A DNA stretch of 64,000 nt, from positions 153,204,107 to 153,268,106 of the forward strand of contig OY744520.1 of the NCBI GenBank assembly GCA_963556195.1, given 5' to 3'. Positions 11,291 through 21,400 of this stretch are shown piece by piece. The translations under genes and the position numbers were made by a program. The notes beneath the pieces were generated by a model that did no database searches, was not told the origin of the DNA, and was given only the letters and a program-made list of their open reading frames with translations. The stretch comes from Sepiola atlantica (taxonomy: Eukaryota > Mollusca > Cephalopoda > Sepiida > Sepiolidae). Within the stretch, counting starts at the first letter, position 1, and each line of letters begins with the position of its first letter.

Positions 11291-11688
11291 GTAAGTTGAA
11301 ATCAAATAAAACTACATAAACACAACTAGAACATAGAAAAACATTACACAAATCCAAGGGAACTGAAACTGTCGTTATCATTTTAAACAAGAACAAATAG
11401 TTTTATGATGCATTCATTCAATCTACGTGTTGAGTGATAAAAAGACTATTTCAAACCGTAGCGTACCAGACTAATGGGCCGACTGGAGTGGTGCCACTCA
11501 GAGCCTTCTTTCTTGTCTTGGCGGAGTACAAACCTAGTGGGGGACGTTCTCTTCTCCTCTCTACAGCTATTCTCTCACCGCTCTGTCCACCCATTGTTTC
11601 TAATCTTCTCATAGTATTGTTCTACATCCAATTGGCAATCCCATTAACCCTTTTCCTCAAGTGGCCTTATAGCCTTGATAAGCGGTGA

Positions 11689-11690
<2 letters not shown>
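11291..11690. other. Interval with no supported gene
   Basis: A short open frame at 11,434-11,688 has no recognisable family features. I treat it as chance. Confidence 0.4.

Positions 11691-11691
<1 letters not shown>

Positions 11692-11730
<39 letters not shown>
11692..11730. repeat. (TA)n at the 3' end of SINE copy 1
   Basis: A TA run abuts the end of the minus-strand SINE. It may be an expanded tail or insertion site. Confidence 0.9.
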
Positions 11731-11735
<5 letters not shown>

Positions 11736-12056
11736 TACTCCTCTCCAGGAGTTAGGCACAAGGCCAGTTTTATCTTACTCCCACAAGATGTGACCCAAGA
11801 TCGGGTCGAGAAAGTGGGGTTTGAAAAGCCAGCGCTCGAGAGGTGAGCACTCTGGCCATTTAAAAATTGCCTGGGCAGCCCCGTCGGCATTCCCCGGTAG
11901 GGGCGCCTCAGACAGTAAGCAATAAACTTACTCCTCCCCAAAGAGGGGAGGCAAAGCCTGGGAGGGTGGACCTCCTAGAACTGCACAGGACAGGCGTGCA
12001 GTATCCATCGGAACAGATACTACACTTTGATCTTAGCCAAAAGGCCAAGAAGTAAT
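11731..12056 (-). mobile_element. U2 snRNA-headed SINE, copy 1 (full length)
   Basis: Read on the minus strand, 12,056-12,011 matches the first 46 nt of U2 snRNA. It contains CTTTTGGCTAAGATCAAAG and the branch-point-pairing GTAGTATCTGTTC, with three differences in the first 10 nt. The next 280 bp is an unrelated body containing CTGAGGCGCC...GAATGCCGAC (about 11,885-11,915) and a 3' end with TGGCCTTGTGCC, then GGAGTAAATAA. The rest of U2 (Sm site, stem-loops III and IV) is absent, so it is not a U2 gene. snRNA-headed SINEs (SINEU) are known in some vertebrates. The near-identical copy at 14,511 shows that this is a mobile family. Confidence 0.85.
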
Positions 12057-13651
12057 ATTTTTCATCTAAAACCTTTGCAAAAGACATAATCAGGTATTTA
12101 AGACAGAATCAACAGCAATATTTGTAGGCTCATGAAAAAGTGAAAATATTCATAATCTCTAACCCAGGATTCATAATCTCTAACACAAACTAGGGCATCC
12201 TCTTATATTGTATATTTATCTTAGGATTAAAGTATTGGATAATTGTTGATCAGCCACTAGAGTCGGCCCTACCCAGCTCCCCCCCCCCCCCTTGCATTCG
12301 GATCATATTTATCAGGAGAAGCTTCTCTTTCTCCCTCCTTTGGCACAAATCCAATAAAATAATCAAATGAATTATCTGTCTGCTTGTTTGTCTGCTATAG
12401 TCTCAGATACTATTGGATGGATTTCACTCAAACTTGGCATACAGATCTTCTATGACTAGTAAGTGTCATAAGCTATATAAAATTGGGTCAACACTACTCA
12501 TGAAATGTTAATTGTAAGGTCAAAGAAGACATTTGTCAGAGAAGTTAACCTTAAGCAAAAGATTTCAAGAAGTAAAACATGTATAGATCCCTAAATAATT
12601 TTCCGCTACTTATTTCAATAGCGTTCAAACAAAAAAACATTTCAATATATTATTTTGGGTTCCAATATACTATCTTGCTGCTAACATATTAGTTGAGCCA
12701 TATAAAAGAGGAATTTATTTCTAGATAAAAACAAATATTGAATAGATGTGTAGCTATTCAACAGTATATATTGTGTGTATTTAGGCAGCATTTTTTAATT
12801 TAAGCAAACATTGTTAAAAATAACAGAATTCATGCTTACTTATATCTTTTTTATTTTCCCAATTTTTCTAATGATCTTTTTTGTGTTAAAATCAAAAAAA
12901 TTAATGTATGTTCCATATGTATCACGAACGTTTTTGATTCTTTGTTGAATTATCATCAAGTAAAGAAAGCAAATGAACAAAAAAGCTGAAAAAAAGAAGA
13001 GAATTTCCAAAGATAGCCGAGAAACAGGCATGTGAAGTCAGTTAGACGCCAAGAGAACGTTCTCACACTGTTCCAGGAAAGACGTTAACAATTTAAATTC
13101 CAGAATTAGCGTCACAGCATAAAATTGTATTATGTTAAGCATTTTAAAATATGTTACTGGTTTCATACGTAATGTTATTAATTGTAGGGTGTTCGGTTTT
13201 AATGAAGATAGCTTTGAGTATTTAACATTTTTTTAATTCGTTTCTGAATGTACTATTTCAGTGTTATTAACTAAAATTTGTCTCAAATCAGAATGAGAGC
13301 AGTTATGTTTTTGTAGATGTTGGTAAATTGAGTTAGAGTTTACAAGATGCATGGTGAGATGGCAGGATAGGGTAGTGGTTGTATCACCAATGTAGCTATT
13401 AGCTATACATGAAACATATATTTATTTATTTTTATTTTAACATGAAAAAGATCATTAGAAAAATTGAAAAAATAAAAAAGGGGAAATTAAGCAGAGAATT
13501 CTGTTATTTTTTACAATGTGCTTAAATATAAATATATTTATTTCAGTATTATACAACTTTGAATGATTGGATTTTCATACCCAGTTTTTTCGGCAGCAAC
13601 AATTGAGTCATTGAGCCTACATTAAACCATGTACTCCCCATTCATCAGGTG

Positions 13652-13702
<51 letters not shown>

Positions 13703-13925
13703 TAAAATAAACTTATGAAAAGTAAGCTACATACAAACGCCTGTGTTTAAATCCCCAAAAGAATTCGTTAGGCTTAATGCAGAGATTTACATTCTAAGAT
13801 CCCTTTTATAAGCAAACCATGTCCACACCAACTCCTGACCGATTATAGTTATTACTTTCATTGGCCACATTTACACCACTCTTTCCCTATTCATTTCATT
13901 AACCAATAAATTTTCCAGACATCCA
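12057..13925. other. AT-rich interval with simple repeats
   Basis: It contains a C-run near 12,282-12,291, a TGTCTG-rich piece with GGATGGATTTCACTC near 12,375-12,435 that resembles a transposon terminus but is too short to assign, and a (TA)n run at 13,661-13,700. No gene is supported. Confidence 0.5.
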
Positions 13926-14504
13926 TTAAGGTTTTGGTACACTTTATTTTCAAGTGTTTTAAGCAAGCAAAAGCTGACCCTAGCCTCAATAGATCCACAA
14001 TATATATAAATATATATGTATATTTTTTACTTATCAGTCACCACTTATCAAAGCCCAAAGACCACTCGAAGTTCATGACATGGACGATGAGACAACACTG
14101 TGATGATTATAATGATAGTTTAAAATGGATAGAATTTTATTATTTAAGAGAATGGCTCAACAAGAGGTTGTTTACATTGAACTTGAACACAACTATGTTG
14201 TAGTCAGTTGTGAAGCAGCCCCACAGTATCATGTTCCACGACCGGGTAGTTCAAGGAAAGAAACTTTGCTCATAGAATCTCCGTTTAGTTTTCATATATC
14301 ATCATCATTAGGGGTTTTGATCACTCCTGGAGGAAGGACCTCTCCCTGGTGTCCTACCACGTTGTTTTGCCCCTAGCTAGGCGTGGCCATGTAGGACCCA
14401 GTTGGCTGTCAGGTTTTTTGGCTTTCCTCTTGGTCTTTTCCATTACCTCGAGGTCCATTCTGTTGCTTTAAGTGTTCACCTGTTGTTTGTATATCTCGAA
14501 AGGT

Positions 14505-14510
14505 GACCTG
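14505..14510. repeat. Left target-site duplication of SINE copy 2
   Basis: GACCTG, repeated at 14,819-14,824 on the other side. Confidence 0.75.
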
Positions 14511-14818
14511 GCTAGGATCAAAGTGTAGTATCTGTTCCGATGGATACTGCACGCCTGTCCTGTGCAGTTCTAGGAGGTCCACCCTCCCAGGCTTCGCCTC
14601 CCCTCTTTGGGGAGGAGTAAGTTTATTGCTTACTGTCTGAGGCGCCCCTACCGGGGAATGCCGACGGGGCTGCCCAGGCAATTTTTAAATGGCCAGAGTG
14701 CTCACCTCTCGAGCGCTGGCTTTTAACCCCACTTTCTCGACCCAAGCTGTGGTCACATCTTACTTGTGGGAGTAAGATAAAACTGGCCTTGTGCCTAACT
14801 CCGGGAGGAGTAAATAAA
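14511..14818 (+). mobile_element. U2 snRNA-headed SINE, copy 2, with target-site duplication
   Basis: Nearly identical to copy 1 but starting at U2 position 20 (GCTAGGATCAAAGTG), so the first 19 nt are missing. It sits in the RTE relic. GACCTG occurs just before it (14,505-14,510) and just after it (14,819-14,824). Removing the SINE and one copy restores the RTE reading WAGH across the junction. The 3' end is GGAGTAAATAAA, with no long poly(A). The precise duplication and rescued frame show that the element moved by retrotransposition. Confidence 0.88.
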
Positions 14819-15965
14819 GACCTGCCCATCTATGTTTGGCTGTACGTATGGTGGTAATGGTGTCGTTTCCGCCAGTTTGTTGTCTGATCTAAGTGTTTTG
14901 TTTTCTTTCTCGTAGACTGATTCCGAGAATAATGCATTCCATTTTGCATTGTGCCACTCTTTTGCTGCATTATTAAGTGCTCATATTTCATTACCATATG
15001 TCATAACAGGCATGATGTATTCATTAAACATTTTCCATTTAATGTTCATACTGGACTTTCTATTTTTCATGATGTTGTCTACTTTGGAAATTTCTGTCCA
15101 TCCAAATGCAATTCGCAGTTTGATTTTAGGCATGATATCAGCGTTGCTTCTCACTATCTTCTCTAAGTAGATATATATGTCAACTATCTCGACATTTTCA
15201 CCGTTCACTATGACTGGTGCTTTTGTAGCATATTTATTGAACATGACCTTGGTTATTCCAGTGTGCATTTTAAGATTATGGCTAGCATTGTGAATGTCGT
15301 TAAGTATCTCTTTTAATTCTTGAGGTGTGTGGTTTATGCAAATGATGTCGTCGGCAAATTCTAAATGAGCAAGGTATTCTCCGTTTATATTGATACCTCT
15401 TCCTTCACAGTCAATTTTATTGATCACCAAATCTTGCAGGCAGGATGTAAAGAGATTTGATGAACTGTTTCTATATTGATCTTTTTGATATTCTGTTGGA
15501 GCTTTAAAGTTGCCGTGGCTCCATCGTAAAGATTTTGATACAAGTTGATGTAAGCGCTGTCAACTCCTTGACTTTTACAAACTGTGAACATAGGGGTGAA
15601 TTCGATAGAGTCAAATGCTTTTTCATAATAGTTGACAAAGGCAAAACAAAGTGGCATACGGTGCTAATTAGCTTTCTCTGGAGTTGGCTTACAACTTGAA
15701 TGTGACCCATAGTGGAAAATCCAGGCTAGAAACCAACTTGTTCTCTAGGTAGGTTTCTGCCAAGTGTGTTTTGCATCCTTTTGAAGATGATATGGGAGAA
15801 TACTTTGTAAACAACCGATAGTAGACTTATTGGCCTCTATTTCTTAATATATTTCAATGTCCTTTTTTGTGGAGAGTGGTAACTGATGCATTCTTCCAGA
15901 TGCTATGCATTTTGCTTGTGTTAAGGCATTTTTTGTATGGTGAGAATCTCTGCAATTAGTTAACA

Positions 15966-16072
15966 CCCATCTTGAAGAATGCCTATATATATGCAATTAC
16001 TGTGCAAGTATGGTGAGTATTAAACAATGTTTCGTATTAATCAATAATTAATCATTAATTAATAATAGTGTG
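15966..16072. other. AT-rich spacer
   Basis: TTAATTAAT-rich DNA without a gene. It may be the 3' tail of the tRNA-like SINE that follows on the minus strand. Confidence 0.4.
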
Positions 16073-16172
16073 GCTATGTATAACTGCTCTGCCGGTTGCA
16101 TGATTCGAACCCTGAACTGAAGTCATCTTTGACTTCCATCCAACACCTTTATCGCCATGGCCGTCGTAACAG
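16073..16172 (-). mobile_element. tRNA-derived SINE head (pol III boxes)
   Basis: The minus strand has GGCCATGGCGATAAAGG (A-box-like) and, about 45 nt on, GGTTCGAATC (B box). The anticodon arm and acceptor stem do not fold well, so it is tRNA-like rather than a tRNA gene. The Helitron-like unit H1 begins a few bases from its 5' side and probably split it. Confidence 0.55.
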
Positions 16173-16534
16173 CCATCTATTATATAAACGTCACCTGTCT
16201 GTATGTATGTATGTATGTAAAGCTTCTCCTCGGAAAGTACCCAACAAACGGTCACACGGGTGACATCATTCTGACCGGCCAGCCCAGGCGCGTCTAATAT
16301 CTCGGAACCGGAAAAAAAAATTGACTCTTCCGGGGTCGACTGAGCACTTTTCTCCAATGGGGGGTGGCTTTTAACTCCATTTTTCAACGTTATTTATACT
16401 AATTTGAGATGAAATCAAATGCAAAGTCACGATAAACCAGAAATGACGTCAGAGAGTGGCAGGAGGAAATTCACTCACACTACAACCAGTTTTTAGACGC
16501 TAATATTCCTCCCACCTCCTCCTTTCAGGCCAAA

Positions 16535-17095
16535 TTGGGGGGGGGGGTCGGCATTCGCCGGTGTGAGCGCCTCAGACCAAATTTGTAGGGAGAGCGGAGT
16601 ATGGTATTCGCCGGTAGGGCGCCTCAGGCCAAATTTGGGGAGGGGGAGTGTCGGCATTTGGCGGTATGAGCGCCTAAGGCGAAATTTGGGGGAGTGTCGG
16701 CATTCGGTGGTGGGGCGCCTCAGGCCAAATCTGGGGAGGGGGAATGTCGGCGGTGGGGTGCCTCAGGCCAAATCTGGGGAGGGGGAGTGTCGGCATTCGT
16801 TGGTATGAGCGCCTCAGGCCAAATCTGGGGAGGAGGAGTGTCGGCATTCGCCGGTATGAGCGCCTCAGGCGAAATTTAGGGGGAGGAGGAGTGTCGGCAT
16901 TCGCCGGTATGAGCGCCTCAGGCCAAATCTGGGGATGGGGGGAATGTCCGCATTCGCCGGTATGAGCGCCTCAGGCCAAATCTGGGGGAGTATCGGTATT
17001 CGCCGGTGGGGCGCCTCAGGAAACATTTGGGGAGGGGGAGTATCGGTATTCGCCAGTGTGAACGCCTCAGGTGAAATTAGGGGGAGGGGGAGGGA
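16535..17095 (-). repeat. SINE-derived GC-rich minisatellite, array 1
   Basis: About 11 units of roughly 45-60 bp. On the minus strand each reads CTGAGGCGC, then YACCGGCGAATGCCGAC, then a C-rich spacer ending CAGATTTGGC. The first two blocks match the core of the U2-headed SINE body. Frames here are repeat translations, not genes. Confidence 0.8.
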
Positions 17096-17099
17096 GTAT

Positions 17100-17334
17100 G
17101 AGTAATCGTCGGTGAGAGCCCGACCCTTGGGAGCGTATTAGCCTGTACTTTAGGGGAGAAGAAATGCCCAAAAGGAAAAGGGATTAAAAAATAAAATGAT
17201 AATCTGATTTTTGATTCGAGAGTGTAAAACCGACACCTATCGGATTACACTTAATCTCAAGGCAAAAATGCCGAGAACAGATACTACACTTTGATCTTAG
17301 CCAAAAGGCTGATAAAGCATCTGAAATTAAAATT
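17100..17334 (-). repeat. U2-5'-like module with SINE-like body in H1
   Basis: 17,320-17,275 on the minus strand matches U2 nt 1-46 (GGCTAAGATCAAAG, GTGTAGTATCTGTTC intact; the first 12 nt diverged). It is followed by CTCGGCATTTTTGCC, a weaker second U2-like start, then a body that leads directly into the minisatellite at 17,095. The same module occurs at 39,720-39,955. Confidence 0.8.
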
Positions 17335-18015
17335 TTTGGAAAGATTTCTATCAGTATTTATCACGAATCTACGACAGTAGCGCGGTCTATCCACTATACA
17401 CTGTTTAAATTACATTAATAAATTAACAAGTAATAATAACTATGATTTTCTTTTAACAAACATTGTATAATACTATTTAACAACTTATTACATGAGTTTT
17501 GAATATCAACTATTTTACACGACTTTTTACAAGTTAATATGTAGTAAATTCGAAATAATCTAATGTATTTATGTACTAATCCGATAAAAATGCATTGTCA
17601 CTGTAAACATCCCATAATCCCTTGCCGGATGTACCCGGTCTTGCCCTAAATTCTGTCCGGTTCTATCAGATCATCCAATAACTTCTGTCCGGATGCATCA
17701 ATAACAACATAGAAATCCTACGTTAAGAGTGTGTAGTGAAACAAGGGTTGCTCAATCACATCCGCACCTGTCCCATAATCTCTTGCCGGATGTACCCGGT
17801 CTTGACCTAAATTGTGTCCGGTTATATCAGGTCATCATGACGTCAGAGAGTGGCAGTTTTCCTTTCTGTCATTTTTTCCCTCTCACACTTTCTTTCTTAA
17901 TTATTAATAGACGCTAATATTCCCCCCCCTCCCTCCCTGTGGCCGTTCTGTTATCATGATAGGAATTACCTCCTTCTTTCATGCCAAATTGGGGGGGGGG
18001 GGTTACGGTATTCGC
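17335..18015. other. Helitron-internal unique sequence
   Basis: AT-rich DNA, then repeated phrases such as TTGCCGGATGTACCCGGTC (twice) and TGTCCGGTT. 17,560-17,840 matches 38,440-38,750 in H3, which supports shared Helitron ancestry. No gene. Confidence 0.6.
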
Positions 18016-18496
18016 CGGTGTGAGCATTACCTCCTCCTTTCTTGAGAAGTGTTGAGGTAGGGTCGTATCGGTTCCGTTGTCATGATGCACTATTCCCATG
18101 CATTATCTCCTCCTTTTTTGAGAAGTGTTGAGGTAGGGTCGTATCGGGTCCGTTGTCATGATGCACTCATCCCATGCATTATCTCCTCCTTTTTTGAGAA
18201 GTGTTGAGGTAGGGTTGTATCGGTTCCGTTGTCATGATGCACTCATCCCATGCATTATCTCCTCCTTTTTTGAGAAGTGTTGAGGTAGGGTCGTATCGGG
18301 TCCGTTGTCATGATGCACTCATCCCATGCATTATCTCCTTCTTTTTTTGAGAAGTGTTGAGGTAGGGTAGTATCGGGTCCGTTGTCATGATGCACTCATC
18401 CCATGCATTATCTCCTCCTTTTTTGAGAAGTGTTGAGGTAGGGTCGTATCGGGTCCGTTGTCATGATGCACTCATCCCATGCATTATCTCCTCCTT
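18016..18496. repeat. About 76-bp satellite, array 1
   Basis: Six copies containing GAAGTGTTGAGGTAGGGTCG, CCGTTGTCATGATGCAC and CATGCATTATCTCCTCC. The same family occurs at 38,805-39,190. Confidence 0.9.
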
Positions 18497-21400
18497 TTTT
18501 GCTCAACGTCCTAGATAGAGGTACTGTAGTGATAGGTTTGGATAATATTTTAACAGCATCTACGCTAGAAAAGGATGGGGGAATGGATAAGAGTTATTTC
18601 AGTAGTCCCCAGGAGGCCTCTTTGATTTTGAAATATTCGGCGTTGTCCGGGAGAAAAGTGCTCAATATCCTAGATAGAGCTACTGTAGTGATAGGTTTGG
18701 AAAATATTTTAACGCTATCTTCGTTCCCCTTTGGACTATTTCGCAGATCAGGAGAGAGGATACCTAAGTGATTTCAGTAGTCCCCAGGAGGCCTCCTTGA
18801 TTATCAAAGTACTCGGCGTTGTCCGGGAGAAAAGTGCTCAATGTCCTAGATAGAGCTACTGTAGTGATAGGTTTGGATAATATTTTAACAGCATCTACGC
18901 TGAAAAGGATGGGGTAATCGATAAGAGTTATTTCAGTAGTCCCCAGGAGGCCTTTTTGACTTTACAATACTCGGCGTTGTCCGGGAGAAAAGTGCTCAAT
19001 ATCCTAGATAGAGCTACTGTAGTGATAGGTTTGGAAAATATTTAAACGCCATCTTCGTTCCCCTTTGGACTATTTGGCAGATCAGAAGGAGAGAGGATAC
19101 CTAAGGGATTTCAGTAGTCCCCAGGAGGCCTCTTTGATTATCAAGGTACTCGGCGTTGTCCGGGAGAAAAGTGCTCAATTTCCTAGATAGAGCTACTGTA
19201 GTGATAGGTTTAGAAAATATTTTAACGCCATCTTCGTTCCTCTTTGGACTATTTCGCAGATCAGAAGGAGAGAGGATACCTAAGTGATTTCAGTAGTCCC
19301 CAGGAGGCCTCCTTGATTATCAAAGTACTCGGCGTTGTCCGGGAGAAAAGTGCTCAATGTCCTAGATAGAGCTACTGTAGTGATAGGTTTGGAAAATATT
19401 TTAACGCCATCTTCGTTCCCCTTTGGACTATTTCGCAGATCAGAAGGAGAGAAGATACCTAAGGGATTTCAGGAGTGCTCATAAAGCCTCCTCGATTTTC
19501 AAAGTACTCGGCGTTGTCCGGGAGAAAAGTGCTCAATATCCTAGATAGAGCTACTGTAGTGATAGGTTTAGAAAATATTTTAACGCCATCTTCGTTCCCC
19601 TTTGGACAATTTTGCAGCTGAAAAGGAGGGAGGATACCTAACTGATTTCAGTAGTCCCCAGGAAACCTCCTTGATAATCAAAGTACTCGGCGTTGTCCGG
19701 GAAAAAAGTGCTCAATGTCCTAGATAGAGCTACTGTAGTGATAGGTTTGGATAATATTTTAACAGTATCTACGCTGAAAAAGATTGGGTAATCGATAAGA
19801 GTTATTTCAGTAGTGCTCAGGAGGCCTCTTTGATTTTCAAAGTACTCGGCGTTGTCCGGGAGAAAAGTGCTCAATATCCTAGATAGAGCTACTGTAGTGA
19901 TAGGTTTAGAAAATATTTTAACGCCATCTTCGTTCACCTTTGGACTATTTCGCCGATCAGAAGGAGAGAGGATACCGAAGTGATTTCAGTAGTCCCCATG
20001 AGGCCTCCTTAATTATCAAAGTACTCGGCGTTGTCCGGGAGAAAAGTGCTCAATGTCCTAGATAGAGCTACTGTAGTGATAGGTTTGGAAAATATTTTAA
20101 CGCCATCTTCGTTCCCCTTTGGACTATTTCGCAGATCAGAAGGAGAGAGGATACCTGAGGGATTTCAGGAGTGCTCATAAAGCCTTCTCGATTTTCAAAG
20201 TACTCGGCGTTGTCCGGGAGAAAAGTGCTCAATATCCTAGATAGAGCTACTGTAGTGATAGGTTTAGAAAATATTTTAACGCCATCTTCGTTCCCCTTTG
20301 GAAAATTTTGCAGCTGAAAAAGAAGGGAGGATACCTAACTGATTTCAGTAGTCCCCAGGAGGCCTCTTTGATTTTCAAAGTACTCGGCGTTGTCCGGGAA
20401 AAAAGTGCTCAATGTCCTAGATAGAGCTACTGTATTGATAGGTTTGGATAATATTTTAACAGCATCTACGCTGAAAAGGATGGGGTAATCGATAAGAGTT
20501 ATTTAAGTAGTGCTCAGGAGGCCTCTTTAATTTTGAAATACTCGGCGTTGTCCGGGAGAAAAGTGCTCAATATCCTAGATAGAGCTACTGTAGTGATATG
20601 TTTGGAAAATATTTTAACGCCATCTTCGTTCCCCTTTGGACTATTTCGCAGATCAGAAGGAGAGAGGATACCTAAGTTATTTCAGTAGTCCCCAGGAGGC
20701 CTCCTTGATTATCAAAGTACTCGGCGTTGTCCGGGAAAAAAGTGCTCAATGTCCTAGATAGAGCTACTGTAGTGATAGGTTTGGATAATATTTTAACAGC
20801 ATCTACGCTGAAAAAGAATGGGGTAATCGATAAGAGTTATTTCAGTAGTGCTCAGGAGACCTCTTTGATTTTGAAATACTCGGCGTTGTCCGGGAGAAAA
20901 GTGCTCAATATCCTAGATAGAGCTACTGTAGTGATAGGTTTGGAAAATATTTTAACGCCATCTTCGTTTCCCTTTGGACTATTTCGCAGATCACAAGGAG
21001 AGAGGATACCTAAGTGATTTCAGTAGTCCCCAGGAGGCCTCCTTAATTATCAAAGTACTCGGCGTTGTCCGGGAGAAAAGTGCTCAATGTCCTAGATAGA
21101 GCTACTGTAGTGATAGGTTTGGAAAATATTTTAACGCCATCTTCGTTCCCCTTTGGACTATTTCGCAGATCAGAAGGAGAGATTGTTACCTAAGGGATTT
21201 CAGGAGTGCTCATGAAGCCTCCTCGATTTTCAAAGTACTCGGCGTTGTCCGGGAGACATGTGCTCAATATCCTAGATAGAGCTACTGTAGTGATAGGTTT
21301 GGAAAATATTTTAACGCCATCTTCGTTCCCCTTTGGACACTTTTGCAGATGAAAATGAGGGAGGATACCTAACTGATTTCAGTAGTCCCCAGGAGGCCTC

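Larger units (their letters stand above)
14297..15965 (-). pseudogene. RTE-type LINE relic, RT palm to 3' end
   Basis: On the minus strand I read, in order: WKNASVTTLHKKG near 15,900; an LVSSLDFPLWVTFK-like piece; MPLCFAFVNYYEKAFDS (RT motif A, 15,657-15,600); YINLYQNLYDGATATLKL; HLEFADDIICINHTPQEL (RT motif C as FADD, near 15,360); IVDIYIYLEKIVRSNADI; VMTYGNEI near 14,985; ISLRERKQNT; KHRWAG (14,825). It then continues beyond the inserted SINE with HLSRYTNNR and a terminal AACCCCTAATGATGATGAT tail typical of RTE. Many frameshifts and deletions mean it is dead. SINE copy 2 interrupts it at 14,511-14,818. Confidence 0.85.

Noticed and set aside
11434..11688. 84-codon frame
   Set aside because: No motif, neighbour or composition supports a gene.
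12011..12056. U2 snRNA gene
   Set aside because: Only the first 46 nt match. The Sm site and 3' stem-loops are missing here and at the other four sites.
16073..16172. Functional tRNA gene
   Set aside because: The B box is good but the acceptor and anticodon arms do not pair, so it fits a SINE head.
16563..16965. GC-rich frames with SAFGGG/ERLRPN repeats
   Set aside because: Products of the SINE-derived minisatellite; also seen at 29,569 and 39,131.
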